A stretch of 64,000 nt of DNA from Caryophanales bacterium UBA4855 (GTDB taxonomy: Bacteria > Bacillota_I > Bacilli_A > RFN20 > CAG-826): contig DHEH01000001.1 of assembly GCA_002399785.1 (NCBI GenBank), forward strand, positions 1 to 64,000, written 5' to 3'. The first letter of the stretch is position 1. Each line of letters opens with the position of its first letter. Made by a program: the position numbers and the translations under genes. The notes below the pieces were generated by a model. The model had not been told where the DNA came from. It saw only the letters and a program-made list of their open reading frames with translations, and did no database searches. Below, piece by piece: positions 54,880 to 63,676 of this stretch.

Positions 54880-55759
54880 AAATGGCGAATTAATTAATGA
54901 AAGATATAAAGTAATTGGCTCAGTCGGCCACGGCGGAATGAGCGATGTTTACGAAGCCCGCGACATCATTTTTAAAAGAAATGTTGCAATTAAGATAATT
55001 AAGACTGATTTTGCTAATAATATTGAAAATCTCATTCGTTTTCAAAACGAAGCTAAAATAAGCGCATGTTTAAATCATCCTAATATTATTAAAATTTTTG
55101 ATTATGGTGAAATTGATAATTTACCTTATATTGTCAATGAATTTGTCAAAGATCAAACCGTGAGAGATGTTCTCGATTTTAAACGAAATTTATCTGCTTT
55201 AGAAAGTACAGCAGTCATGATTCAAATTTGTCAAGCTATCATTTATTGTCATTCAAAGCACGTTATTCATCGCGATATTAAGCCACAAAATATTTTTTAT
55301 GGTGCTGATGGAAGCGTTAAATTATCAGATTTTGGAATAAGTGTAGTTTTAGGTTCAGCAATGAATGTAAACGAAAATAATAAAATTGTTGGAACTGCTC
55401 AATATTTAGCTCCAGAACTTATAACTGGTGGTAAACCAAGTTTCCAAAGCGATATTTTTGCTTTAGGTATTGTTTATTATGAATTGCTTACTGGTAAAGT
55501 TCCTTTCGATGGTAAAACAGCTGCTGAAGTTGCAAAAAAACAAATCAGCGAAGAAATGCCTTCACCATTAAAATTTATGCCTAATTTACCAATAGATTTA
55601 GTTAATATCATTATGAAAGCAACCAATAAGGATTTAAAGGTTAGATATAAGACTGTTGATGAGTTATATCAAGACATAATTGATATTTATCATAATAAGA
55701 AGAAAATGCACAAGGGGACGAATTTATTTTCCCGAATATTTGGACTTTCAAATGACTAG
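54872..55759 (+). CDS. prkC: PrkC-like Ser/Thr kinase without PASTA domains
   Basis: A 295-residue Hanks-type kinase: Gly loop GSVGHGGMSDVYEARD, VAIKIIK, HRDIKPQNIFYGADG, KLSDFGIS, GTAQYLAPELITG and FQSDIFALGIVYYELLTGKVPFDG. The kinase core ends near residue 265 and only about 30 residues follow, with no membrane helix and no PASTA repeats. Full PrkC has about 600-700 residues. So it cannot sense muropeptides as standard PrkC does. ATG 54872 overlaps prpC; an in-frame start 45 bases upstream is less likely. The usual rsgA gene after it is absent. Confidence 0.92.
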   Translation: MIKNGELINERYKVIGSVGHGGMSDVYEARDIIFKRNVAIKIIKTDFANNIENLIRFQNEAKISACLNHPNIIKIFDYGEIDNLPYIVNEFVKDQTVRDVLDFKRNLSALESTAVMIQICQAIIYCHSKHVIHRDIKPQNIFYGADGSVKLSDFGISVVLGSAMNVNENNKIVGTAQYLAPELITGGKPSFQSDIFALGIVYYELLTGKVPFDGKTAAEVAKKQISEEMPSPLKFMPNLPIDLVNIIMKATNKDLKVRYKTVDELYQDIIDIYHNKKKMHKGTNLFSRIFGLSND

Positions 55760-55764
55760 TGAGT

Positions 55765-55770
55765 TATAAT
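55765..55770 (+). promoter_or_regulatory. -10 box of rpe, predicted leaderless
   Basis: TATAAT ends 6 bases before ATG 55777. A TTGGAC lies 19 bases further upstream (55740-55745). There is no ribosome site. Confidence 0.55.
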
Positions 55771-55776
55771 AAGAAT

Positions 55777-56433
55777 ATGAAAAACATTAAAATATCATCG
55801 TCAATTTTAAGTGCTGATTTTGGTCAATTAGAGACTGAAATTAAGGCCGTTGAAAAAGCTGGTTCAGAATACCTTCATTTTGACGTTATGGACGGACATT
55901 TTGTTCAAAATATTTCCTTTGGTGCTCCTGTTTTAAAATGTATTTATAATAAACATCATATGATTAATGATGTACATTTAATGATTACTGATCCTGTTCT
56001 TTATGTTTTAGATTTTCTTGAAGCTGGAGCTGATATTATTACAGTTCATGAAGAAGCTTTAAAAGATGAAGATTTTGAAAAATTATATACCACAATCAAG
56101 GCTCATAAAAAATCAATTGGTTTGTGCATTAAACCAAAAACCGCTGTAAATACCCTCTTAAATTATTTATCTCGTGTTGATTTAGTTTTAGTTATGAGTG
56201 TCGAACCTGGATTTGGTGGTCAACAATTTATGAGCGAATCGTTAGAAAAAATTGCTCAATTACGTGCTCTTAAAGAAGAAAATGGTTATCATTATTTAAT
56301 AGAAGTTGATGGTGGCATCAATGGCGAAACTAGCAAATTGTGTATAGATGCTGGTGCTGACATTTTGGTAGCTGGATCATATATTTTTAAAAATGATGAC
56401 TATAAAAAGGCAATTGAGTCTTTGAGGGGATAA
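55777..56433 (+). CDS. rpe: Ribulose-phosphate 3-epimerase
   Basis: A 218-residue TIM-barrel enzyme of the pentose phosphate pathway: ISSSILSADFGQLETEIKAVEKAG, HFDVMDGHFVQNISFG, DVHLMITDP, GLCIKPKTAVN, VLVMSVEPGFGGQQF, EVDGGING and DILVAGSYIF. The start is set at ATG 55777 (MKNIKISSS); a GTG 18 bases earlier includes the -10 box itself. Confidence 0.95.
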   Translation: MKNIKISSSILSADFGQLETEIKAVEKAGSEYLHFDVMDGHFVQNISFGAPVLKCIYNKHHMINDVHLMITDPVLYVLDFLEAGADIITVHEEALKDEDFEKLYTTIKAHKKSIGLCIKPKTAVNTLLNYLSRVDLVLVMSVEPGFGGQQFMSESLEKIAQLRALKEENGYHYLIEVDGGINGETSKLCIDAGADILVAGSYIFKNDDYKKAIESLRG

Positions 56434-56436
56434 AGT

Positions 56437-57114
56437 ATGGAAAATTTAAAATATTATGCATTTATATCTTTAGTATTAGGTATTATCGCTGTAATCCTGT
56501 ATCTTAGTTATGAAATTACTTCATTTAATAGAACTGGTGCTAATAAATTCTCGTTTTTAAGAAATTACCCTTACGAAGCTAATTGTTTTAGAAAAAATCA
56601 AAAATCGTCCTGGATTTTGGTTACTACTAAGATTTTGATTGTACTTTTATTTATTATTCCTTTTGTTTTTTATGTTATTTATAAAGGTAGTGCAGATTTA
56701 GCTTTTAATATCATTCTTTTAGTTTTAGCACTTGCTTCTCTTGTTACTTTTTTCTTCTTATCTTTTACAAAATTATCAAATTTAAAACTTCATTTAGGTT
56801 TAATGGTGACCTTCACAATGCTTGTTTTCTTAATAAACATTGTCGAGTTAATGTTTTTAGGTGCTAAAGATAAAATGAACATCAATCATAACCCACAAGT
56901 TGCTATTGTGGTTGTTACGATTGCATTATTTTTATTTCAATGTTTCTTATTACTTAATCCAAGTTATAAGACTTGGGACAAAATGCAAAAGGTCGGATCT
57001 GACAATTATATTCGCCCTAAATTTTGTTATTTATGTATTCTTGAGTGGGGAAGTGGACTCGTTTTTGTTCTTGAATACGCCAGTTTATTTATCGCCTTCT
57101 TCTTTGGAATTTAA
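56437..57114 (+). CDS. Membrane protein of unknown function, six helices
   Basis: The 225-residue protein is not recognised. It has six hydrophobic helices at about residues 5-27, 53-80, 83-107, 116-141, 153-175 and 196-222, with short loops and a basic loop after helix 1. No catalytic motif is seen. It follows rpe by 3 bases and ends before a terminator, so it is the last gene of the operon. Confidence 0.75.
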   Translation: MENLKYYAFISLVLGIIAVILYLSYEITSFNRTGANKFSFLRNYPYEANCFRKNQKSSWILVTTKILIVLLFIIPFVFYVIYKGSADLAFNIILLVLALASLVTFFFLSFTKLSNLKLHLGLMVTFTMLVFLINIVELMFLGAKDKMNINHNPQVAIVVVTIALFLFQCFLLLNPSYKTWDKMQKVGSDNYIRPKFCYLCILEWGSGLVFVLEYASLFIAFFFGI

Positions 57115-57140
57115 TAAATAATTATTTAATTAAACAACAA

Positions 57141-57165
57141 AAAAATGCGCTATTAGCGCATTTTT
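57141..57165. terminator. Bidirectional intrinsic terminator
   Basis: A 10-bp stem AAAAATGCGC/GCGCATTTTT (57141-57150, 57156-57165) with a 5-base loop lies between the converging membrane protein gene and rpmB. Confidence 0.85.
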
Positions 57166-57187
57166 AATTACATGTTTAAAGGATAAA

Positions 57188-57394
57188 TTATTCGGCTGCG
57201 TTGTTTTCTTTTAAAGACTTGTTGAGGGTCTTATGAGCACGAGCACTCATTTTAATCTTGAAAACTTCACCATTAATCTCAACTTTATATGTATGTAAAT
57301 TGATATCCCATCTTCTGCGTGTTGCAATTAAAGAATGGCTTCTCTTATTACCAGTAACAGGATGTTTACCTGTAAGTTGACATACTCTTGACAT
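57188..57394 (-). CDS. rpmB: 50S ribosomal protein L28
   Basis: A 68-residue basic protein with MSRVCQLTGKHPVTGNKRSH, the L28 signature of a C..TGK....GN..SHS form, and KIKMSARAHKTLNK at the C-terminus. There is a single N-terminal Cys rather than a full zinc ribbon. AAGGAGG precedes the ATG, so it is a leadered gene. Confidence 0.95.
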   Translation of the reverse strand: MSRVCQLTGKHPVTGNKRSHSLIATRRRWDINLHTYKVEINGEVFKIKMSARAHKTLNKSLKENNAAE

Positions 57395-57459
57395 AACGTT
57401 TATCCTCCTTAAATCAGCGTTCTTTATATTAACACAAAAATTATAGAAATCAAAGTATT

Positions 57460-57942
57460 TTATAGCCTTATTTTAGGAAATTTAGCATGAAACTCTTCGC
57501 GACTAATTTGATTGTGAGAATTTTGCTTAATTAACTTCAATAATTCTTCGTTTTTATCCATTACAAGAAAGATATTTTTTCCTTTGTTTGTGTAATATAA
57601 AAGCGTTTTATGTTTTTTCGAATAATATTCATCAATGTAGAGGACATTAGCGAAATCATAAGTGACAAAATTAGTAAAGCGATGGTGAATAATTGCAGTT
57701 TTTTTGATTTCGTAATAGTTGTTTTTTACAAGAATTATTGAAAAAACAACTGTAACAACGAGCCATAGAGCAATGACAATGCCAAGTTTTATATATGCAA
57801 AATTTAATTCATCTTGGCTTGTTTGAGTCAAAAAACTTGGCAAACAAATTGTAGCTAAAAGTGCCAACAATAAAATTATCATTACTAAAAAGAACGATAT
57901 TAAAAGTTTGCTTTTTCTTGGAGTTATTTTTTTGATTCCCAT
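57460..57942 (-). CDS. Small membrane protein, possibly with bacterial PH domain
   Basis: A 160-residue protein with two hydrophobic helices (about residues 13-35 and 48-72) followed by an approximately 85-residue soluble part with short strands (YYEIKKTAIIHHRFTNFVTYDF, VLYIDEYYSKK) and a final helix that suits a bacterial PH-like (YdbT/YdbS type) domain. The function is unknown. Predicted leaderless start. Confidence 0.6.
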   Translation of the reverse strand: MGIKKITPRKSKLLISFFLVMIILLLALLATICLPSFLTQTSQDELNFAYIKLGIVIALWLVVTVVFSIILVKNNYYEIKKTAIIHHRFTNFVTYDFANVLYIDEYYSKKHKTLLYYTNKGKNIFLVMDKNEELLKLIKQNSHNQISREEFHAKFPKIRL

Positions 57943-57949
57943 GGTTTTA

Positions 57950-57955
57950 ATTATA
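57950..57955 (-). promoter_or_regulatory. -10 box, predicted leaderless
   Basis: TATAAT on the minus strand ends 7 bases before the ATG at 57942; the gap has no ribosome site. Confidence 0.5.
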
Positions 57956-58020
57956 AATTAAAATAGCAAAAAATAATATAGTAAATGCCTCAATTTTTAC
58001 TTTATGGTATTTACATAAAA

Positions 58021-58029
58021 TGATATAAT
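58021..58029 (+). promoter_or_regulatory. Extended -10 promoter of the jetABC operon
   Basis: TGATATAAT (TG-N-TATAAT) lies 30 bases before ATG 58060. A G5 ribosome site at 58049-58053 follows, so this operon has a leader. Confidence 0.5.
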
Positions 58030-58059
58030 TTTTTTGTTAATAACGTCTGGGGGATGTGG

Positions 58060-59499
58060 ATGAATTTATTCGATATTATACCTGAAAATTTTTTCTCAAT
58101 ATTTCAAGGAAAAAATAGAGCGATTTATGCCGAAAGTTTGATTACTCTTTTCGACCTCTTACAAAATGATGAATCACTAATCAGTAAAAATGATTTTATA
58201 AAAACACTTAAAGATAAAAATAAAGATATTGAGTCTTTTTCTTATGAAGGAGAAGATCTTGATGATGAAGAAGATAGTTCTTTACTTATGGATACAATCT
58301 CTTCGAAAGCATCTTTTATTTGCCGTAGATTGGAAGAAACCGGTTGGATCGATATTGCTATGGACCCAGATACATTCGATGAAACAATCATTTTACCTGT
58401 TTATTCAATTATGATGGTTAGATCTTTTAAAGATATTATTAGCGATGAAGAATCGCCATATTTAAGTTTAGTCCATTCAACTTATAGTGAGTTAAAACTT
58501 GAAGATGAGGATCAAGATGAACTTTTATACACAACTTTAGATAGATGCTATAACAACACTAAAAAGCTTAAAGTTGAACTTGTTACTTTGGTTCACTCTA
58601 TTCGTATTTTCCAAAATAAACTTGGCAAAATATTTGTGACCAATAAAGTTTTACACGATTATTTTGATGTTTATAAAAATAAGATTAGCGACCGTTACTA
58701 TCATCCATTAAAAACATTTGATAGTGTTGCCAAATTTAGAAGACCAATTATTAAAATTTTGGACGGATGGATTAAGGATAAAGATATTAGAAATCGTCTT
58801 ATTCAACAAGCTTGTATTCAAAACGGCACTGTAGATAAAAAGAAAATTGAAAGCGATATTATTACAAAAATAAATTATATAACTGATACTTATGACACAA
58901 TTAATTCTTTGATTAGTTCAATCGACAAAGAGCACAATTTGTATACTAAAAATAGTGCTAATAAAATTTTGTATTTAAACAATACCGATAAAACAATTAA
59001 AGGTCATTTAGAAAATATATTTAAGCATTATGGTATTGCTAGCCAAAAAGCGGGCCGTGAACTCGGAAATATTTTATCTGGAATGCAAAATTGTATTTCT
59101 TTTTATGATCAAGGTTATATTGATTCAAAATCAGTTACTTTACCAGTTTTAAGAAAATATAGAAATGAAGAAGTTCCTTTAGAAATGATTGATTTTACTG
59201 AAGTTGGCGACGTCATGATGAAAAATTTCTTGAACGAAGCAATGAATATTTATACCGATGAAAAAGTTTATGAATTTATGGACAACGTTTTCGGAGAATC
59301 AGAAGAAGTCTATTCTCAAGACATCCCATTGCTTGATTATGATGCGTTTGTTTTGTTAATTTTAGCAACAGTTAAAAAAGATGATGATGATTGTTTCTAT
59401 ACAATTGAAGAAGTTGATGATGAAAAAATCTATAACCATGGATACATCATTCCGAATTTCTTATTTAAAAGGAAACAAAATATGAGTAAAGGAGCGTAA
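58060..59499 (+). CDS. jetA: Wadjet JetA / MukF-like kleisin (DUF5716)
   Basis: A 479-residue helical protein that opens NLFDIIPENFFSIFQGKNRAIYAESLITLFDLL, the typical JetA start, and continues with ICRRLEETGWIDIAMDPDTF and YSIMMVRSFKD in the winged-helix part and long helices. JetA is the kleisin that closes the ring of the SMC protein JetC. The start at 58060 has G5 six bases upstream; an ATG two codons earlier is too close to it. It forms a tight operon with jetB and jetC. Confidence 0.85.
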   Translation: MNLFDIIPENFFSIFQGKNRAIYAESLITLFDLLQNDESLISKNDFIKTLKDKNKDIESFSYEGEDLDDEEDSSLLMDTISSKASFICRRLEETGWIDIAMDPDTFDETIILPVYSIMMVRSFKDIISDEESPYLSLVHSTYSELKLEDEDQDELLYTTLDRCYNNTKKLKVELVTLVHSIRIFQNKLGKIFVTNKVLHDYFDVYKNKISDRYYHPLKTFDSVAKFRRPIIKILDGWIKDKDIRNRLIQQACIQNGTVDKKKIESDIITKINYITDTYDTINSLISSIDKEHNLYTKNSANKILYLNNTDKTIKGHLENIFKHYGIASQKAGRELGNILSGMQNCISFYDQGYIDSKSVTLPVLRKYRNEEVPLEMIDFTEVGDVMMKNFLNEAMNIYTDEKVYEFMDNVFGESEEVYSQDIPLLDYDAFVLLILATVKKDDDDCFYTIEEVDDEKIYNHGYIIPNFLFKRKQNMSKGA

Positions 59500-59501
59500 T
59501 T

Positions 59502-60215
59502 ATGTTTAGTGAAGATTTTCAAAAATTAGAAACTACTGACAAAAATAAATTTGCTGAAGTTTGTAATATTTTACTTTTAAAAGGCTTTATAGTTCGTGAT
59601 ATTTTTGATCCCCGTGAAAAAGTCATTAGAATAAATCCTGATTTTCGTTTTATGGAGAGACATTTTGATTTATTTGATGCATACCTTCGTTTTAGCGGAT
59701 GGAATGTTAACAAGGATTTGATTTTAGGTGTTTTTTCATTGACTAATGAATTTGAGGATAATCGAATTAGAATTGACAGAGAAACTTCTTTAATTTTATT
59801 TACTTTACGTTTAATTTACGAAGACGAAAAGCAAGAAGGTGGAACAAGCGGTGGTTCTCAAGGAATTTATTTAACTACTCCAACATTAATTAAAATGATG
59901 CTTGACCACGGAATTACAATGCCTGGCAAAAAAATTACTGGAAGACTTGTTTGCCGCGGTTTAAGATTTTTAGCAAATCACAATATTATTAGCAAAGTTA
60001 GTGGCAGTTACGATGAAGGAAACGTTTCTTTTTATATTCTTCCATCAATAATTTATGCTATTGATAATGATAAAATTGTTGCTATGAGCAATGCACTTGA
60101 TCAAATAAATAATGCTGAGAACGATGCAAATCAGGGAAACTTATTGAAAGAAACTAATGAATCTAAAGATGACACTGAAGTTAGTAGCGATAATGTCGGG
60201 GGAGATGAACAATAA
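59502..60215 (+). CDS. jetB: Wadjet JetB / MukE-like protein (DUF4194)
   Basis: A 237-residue winged-helix protein: NKFAEVCNILLLKGFIVRDIFD, FRFMERHFDLFDAYLRFSGW, RETSLILFTLRLIYEDEKQE and the C-terminal VSFYILPSIIYAIDNDKI. This is the DUF4194 pattern of the KITE subunit JetB/MksE. An acidic tail follows. AAAGGAG is the ribosome site. It ends in TAATG overlap with jetC. Confidence 0.86.
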   Translation: MFSEDFQKLETTDKNKFAEVCNILLLKGFIVRDIFDPREKVIRINPDFRFMERHFDLFDAYLRFSGWNVNKDLILGVFSLTNEFEDNRIRIDRETSLILFTLRLIYEDEKQEGGTSGGSQGIYLTTPTLIKMMLDHGITMPGKKITGRLVCRGLRFLANHNIISKVSGSYDEGNVSFYILPSIIYAIDNDKIVAMSNALDQINNAENDANQGNLLKETNESKDDTEVSSDNVGGDEQ

Positions 60216-63200
60216 TGAAAACTTTAACAAATATTAGAATTATAAACTGGCATTATTTTTGGAATGAAACAATCGAAGTAAAACCAATTGTTTTTCTTAC
60301 TGGTATTAACGGAAGTGGTAAATCAACTTTAATTGATGCTTTACAAATCATTTTACTTGGAGATACTACCGGAAGATTCTTTAATAAAGCTGCAATGGAC
60401 AAATCTGATCGTACATTACGTGGATATTTAAAAGGTGAACTTGGCGATACCCTTGATGGAGGTTTTAAATGCCTTCGTGAAGGAAGATTTACTTCTTATA
60501 TTGCTCTTGAATTTTTCGATGATTTAAATAACTCGTTTTTTACAATGGGTATTGTTTTTGATTCTTTCGCAGATGGTAGTAACGAACACCGCTATTTCTG
60601 CTTAGAAGATAAGATTCCTGAAAATGGATTTATTATTGAAAAAATTCCAATGGAATATAAGGTTTTAAGCAAGTATTTTCAGGAATCTTATCCTGGAAGA
60701 TATCAATTCTTTGAATCAAATAGAGCTTATCAAGATTTCCTTAAAAAGAAGTTTGGTGGCTTAAAAGATAAATATTTTAGTTTATTGAAAAAAGCTACTT
60801 CTTTTTCTCCAATTACCGATATCACAACTTTTATTACTGAATATGTTTGCGATCCTCAAGCTGATATTAAAATTGATACTTTACAAGATAATATTTTGGA
60901 ATATAAGCGTCTTGAAGTTGAAGCACAAGCCATTTCCGCTCGTATTCAAAAACTTGAAGATATCGATAAAACATATAATATTTATAAACAAAATTCGGAT
61001 AATTACATAATTTCTCAATATATTGTTGAAAAATGTGAACTTGAACAATCAAAACAAAAGTTAGTTTTATATAAGGACCAAATCGCTAAATCTCAAGCAA
61101 GAATTAATCAAATTGATTTAGAAGTTGCTGATTTTAATGAGAATTTAGCTGATTTAGACAGAAGAAAAGTAGCTTTAATTCAAGATAAAGCTAATGATAA
61201 TACCGCAAAATTAACCGCTGAACTTTACGATCAAAAGAAAGATACGCTCGCTAAAATTGCCCAAATTAAAGGAAATGGTGATGTCGTTAGTGAATCGCTC
61301 AACAAATATTGCGATCAATACATTCAAGCTAGCGATGAACTTTTGCATAATTTTAATGGACTCGATTTAAATACACTTGATGAAGATAAAGCTGAAGAAA
61401 TTCAAGTTTTACTTCTTGAAAGCAAAAAAATCAATAAAATTTGCCGTGAATTCAAAACAAATTATTGTTCAACATTGACTTCTTTAACCAAAGAAATTTT
61501 GAATTCACTACGTTTAGATATGACTTCTTTTAAGAATAAAGTTTCTTCTTTAGCTGTTAGTTTGACAAGAACTACTCAACAAATTCAAAAGAAAATTTCT
61601 AGTTTAAGAGAAGAAGAAATTTCTATGAAGAAAGGTGTAAAACCTTACAATCCTCGTTTAGTTCAAATTAAAAATGAATTAGAAAAAGGTCTTCAAGAAA
61701 AATTTAATAGACCAATTGAGGTCAATATTTTCGCTGATTTAATCGATATTCGTGATTTGAGTTGGTCAAATGCCATTGAAGGATATTTAGCTAGTCAAAA
61801 ATTTAATTTATTCGTTGCTCCAAAATATTATTTTGATGCTTATCAAATTTTAAGAAGACTTCTTAACGAATATCAATTTTACGGAACTGCCTTAATCGAT
61901 CAAGAAAGAATTATCGAAAGAGGATATGCTAGTGAAAACGGCTCTTTAGCTGAAGAAATTGTTACTGATGATGAAGGTGCGCAAGCTTATGCAAACTTCT
62001 TAATTGGTAGATTATATAAATCTAGAAACCCAGAAGAAGCTAGAGGCTTTGGAAATGGTATTACTAAAGAGTGCGATTTATATAGAAATTTTGCTTTGTC
62101 TAGAATGAACCCAAGATTATATCAAGAATCATTCATTGGTCGAGCAGTTGACGATCGTTTCTTTAGTGAAAAGAGTAGACAATTACAAGCTAATATTTCT
62201 GCTTTGAATAATTATAAAAATTTACAAAATATCATTAATGAAGCTAACGGATTAGAAGTTTTATCTAGTAGTGAAATTGATAGTAGTTTTATTTTTATTA
62301 ACAAAGTGTGCTCTTTAGCTGGTTTACAAAAAACTCTCGATTATATCGAAGAACAGCTTAAAGAACATGACACAACTTTAATTGAATCTATGGATAGAAG
62401 AATTAAAGATGTCGAAGAAGATATTGCAAGAATTAACGACGATAAGAGCAAATCTTACTTAGAAAAAGGTAATTTAACTCAAGAAATTGAGACGATTAAA
62501 AATGAAAAATATGCTCAAGAAGAAGCAGCTATAAAAGAAAGAGAAAATCATTTAGAGAATTCTTACGATCCTTTCTTAGTAAACGATCAAGCACTTCCAA
62601 TTTTTGAAAAAGAATTAGCTGATGGTAAAAACATTTTAGAGATTCATAGTGAATTTAATATGAGTTTTACCAGACTCCAATATCTTTTAAACAATATTTT
62701 GAATCAATTAAGCAAACAAAGAAGAGATTATGTTTCTTTTTATCATCTTGCTTTCAATGTTGACGCAAAAGATAACGATCAATTCGACAACGAACTTAAA
62801 GATTTTAGAGACGTTAAACTTCCTGAATACAAAGAAAAGATTCAAGATTCTTATCATAAAGCTACTCAACAATTTAAAGATGATTTTATCTTTAAGCTTA
62901 GAAATGCTATTGACGATGTCGAAGATCAAATTGGAAGTTTGAATGAAGCTCTTAAACAATCTGCTTTCGGACGTGATTTATATCGTTTCACAGTCAAACC
63001 AAGCACAGTTTACAAGAGATATTATGATATGCTTAAAGACGATTCAATTCTTGATACAGATGAAGATGAGTCGTCATTTGTTAATAAATACAAAGATGTT
63101 ATGGAAGATTTATTCCGTCAAGTCGTTGATATTGGTGATGGAAACAATCCACATAGCCAAGAATTGTACGATAACATTAAGAAATTTACTGATTATAGAT

Positions 63201-63592
63201 CTTATCTTGATTTTGATTTAATTGTTTATAACAAAGAAACAGGCGACGAACAAAGACTTTCTAAGATGATTAAGAAAAAGTCAGGAGGAGAAACTCAAAC
63301 TCCTTTCTATATTGCTGTTTTAGCTTCTTTTGCTCAACTATATCATGTTAAAGATGAAGGCGAATTAGGTAATACAACGCGTATTATAATTTTTGATGAA
63401 GCCTTTTCGAAGATGGATAGAGGAAGAATTAAAGAAGCTGTTAAATTGTTACGTCACTTTAATTTACAAGTTATTTTATCCGCTCCAAGCGACAAAGTTG
63501 GCGATATCAGCGAATTAGTCGATGAGACTTTAGTTGTTTTACACGAAAAGAATAGAAGTTTTGTCAAGTTATATGCTAAGGATGAGAAATAA
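60215..63592 (+). CDS. jetC: Wadjet JetC / MukB-like SMC ATPase
   Basis: A 1125-residue SMC-like ATPase. Walker A is LTGINGSGKSTLIDALQIIL; AMDKSDRTLRGYLKGELGD follows, a JetC/MksB hallmark. Long coiled coils (about 225-480 and 700-960) surround a hinge at about 485-690 (NAIEGYLASQKFNLFVAPKYY). The C-terminal head has the signature KKSGGETQTPFYIAVLASF and Walker B RIIIFDEAFSKMDRGR, with the D-loop intact. It should form a DNA-loop-extruding complex with JetA and JetB. All ATPase motifs look functional. The JetD nuclease gene that usually follows is missing. Confidence 0.92.
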   Translation: MKTLTNIRIINWHYFWNETIEVKPIVFLTGINGSGKSTLIDALQIILLGDTTGRFFNKAAMDKSDRTLRGYLKGELGDTLDGGFKCLREGRFTSYIALEFFDDLNNSFFTMGIVFDSFADGSNEHRYFCLEDKIPENGFIIEKIPMEYKVLSKYFQESYPGRYQFFESNRAYQDFLKKKFGGLKDKYFSLLKKATSFSPITDITTFITEYVCDPQADIKIDTLQDNILEYKRLEVEAQAISARIQKLEDIDKTYNIYKQNSDNYIISQYIVEKCELEQSKQKLVLYKDQIAKSQARINQIDLEVADFNENLADLDRRKVALIQDKANDNTAKLTAELYDQKKDTLAKIAQIKGNGDVVSESLNKYCDQYIQASDELLHNFNGLDLNTLDEDKAEEIQVLLLESKKINKICREFKTNYCSTLTSLTKEILNSLRLDMTSFKNKVSSLAVSLTRTTQQIQKKISSLREEEISMKKGVKPYNPRLVQIKNELEKGLQEKFNRPIEVNIFADLIDIRDLSWSNAIEGYLASQKFNLFVAPKYYFDAYQILRRLLNEYQFYGTALIDQERIIERGYASENGSLAEEIVTDDEGAQAYANFLIGRLYKSRNPEEARGFGNGITKECDLYRNFALSRMNPRLYQESFIGRAVDDRFFSEKSRQLQANISALNNYKNLQNIINEANGLEVLSSSEIDSSFIFINKVCSLAGLQKTLDYIEEQLKEHDTTLIESMDRRIKDVEEDIARINDDKSKSYLEKGNLTQEIETIKNEKYAQEEAAIKERENHLENSYDPFLVNDQALPIFEKELADGKNILEIHSEFNMSFTRLQYLLNNILNQLSKQRRDYVSFYHLAFNVDAKDNDQFDNELKDFRDVKLPEYKEKIQDSYHKATQQFKDDFIFKLRNAIDDVEDQIGSLNEALKQSAFGRDLYRFTVKPSTVYKRYYDMLKDDSILDTDEDESSFVNKYKDVMEDLFRQVVDIGDGNNPHSQELYDNIKKFTDYRSYLDFDLIVYNKETGDEQRLSKMIKKKSGGETQTPFYIAVLASFAQLYHVKDEGELGNTTRIIIFDEAFSKMDRGRIKEAVKLLRHFNLQVILSAPSDKVGDISELVDETLVVLHEKNRSFVKLYAKDEK

Positions 63593-63676
63593 GAGATATA
63601 ATTAATTTATACTAAATAAAACTATCAACCATTTGTTATATTTAGACTATTTATTACTAATAAAGGAGGTAATTAA

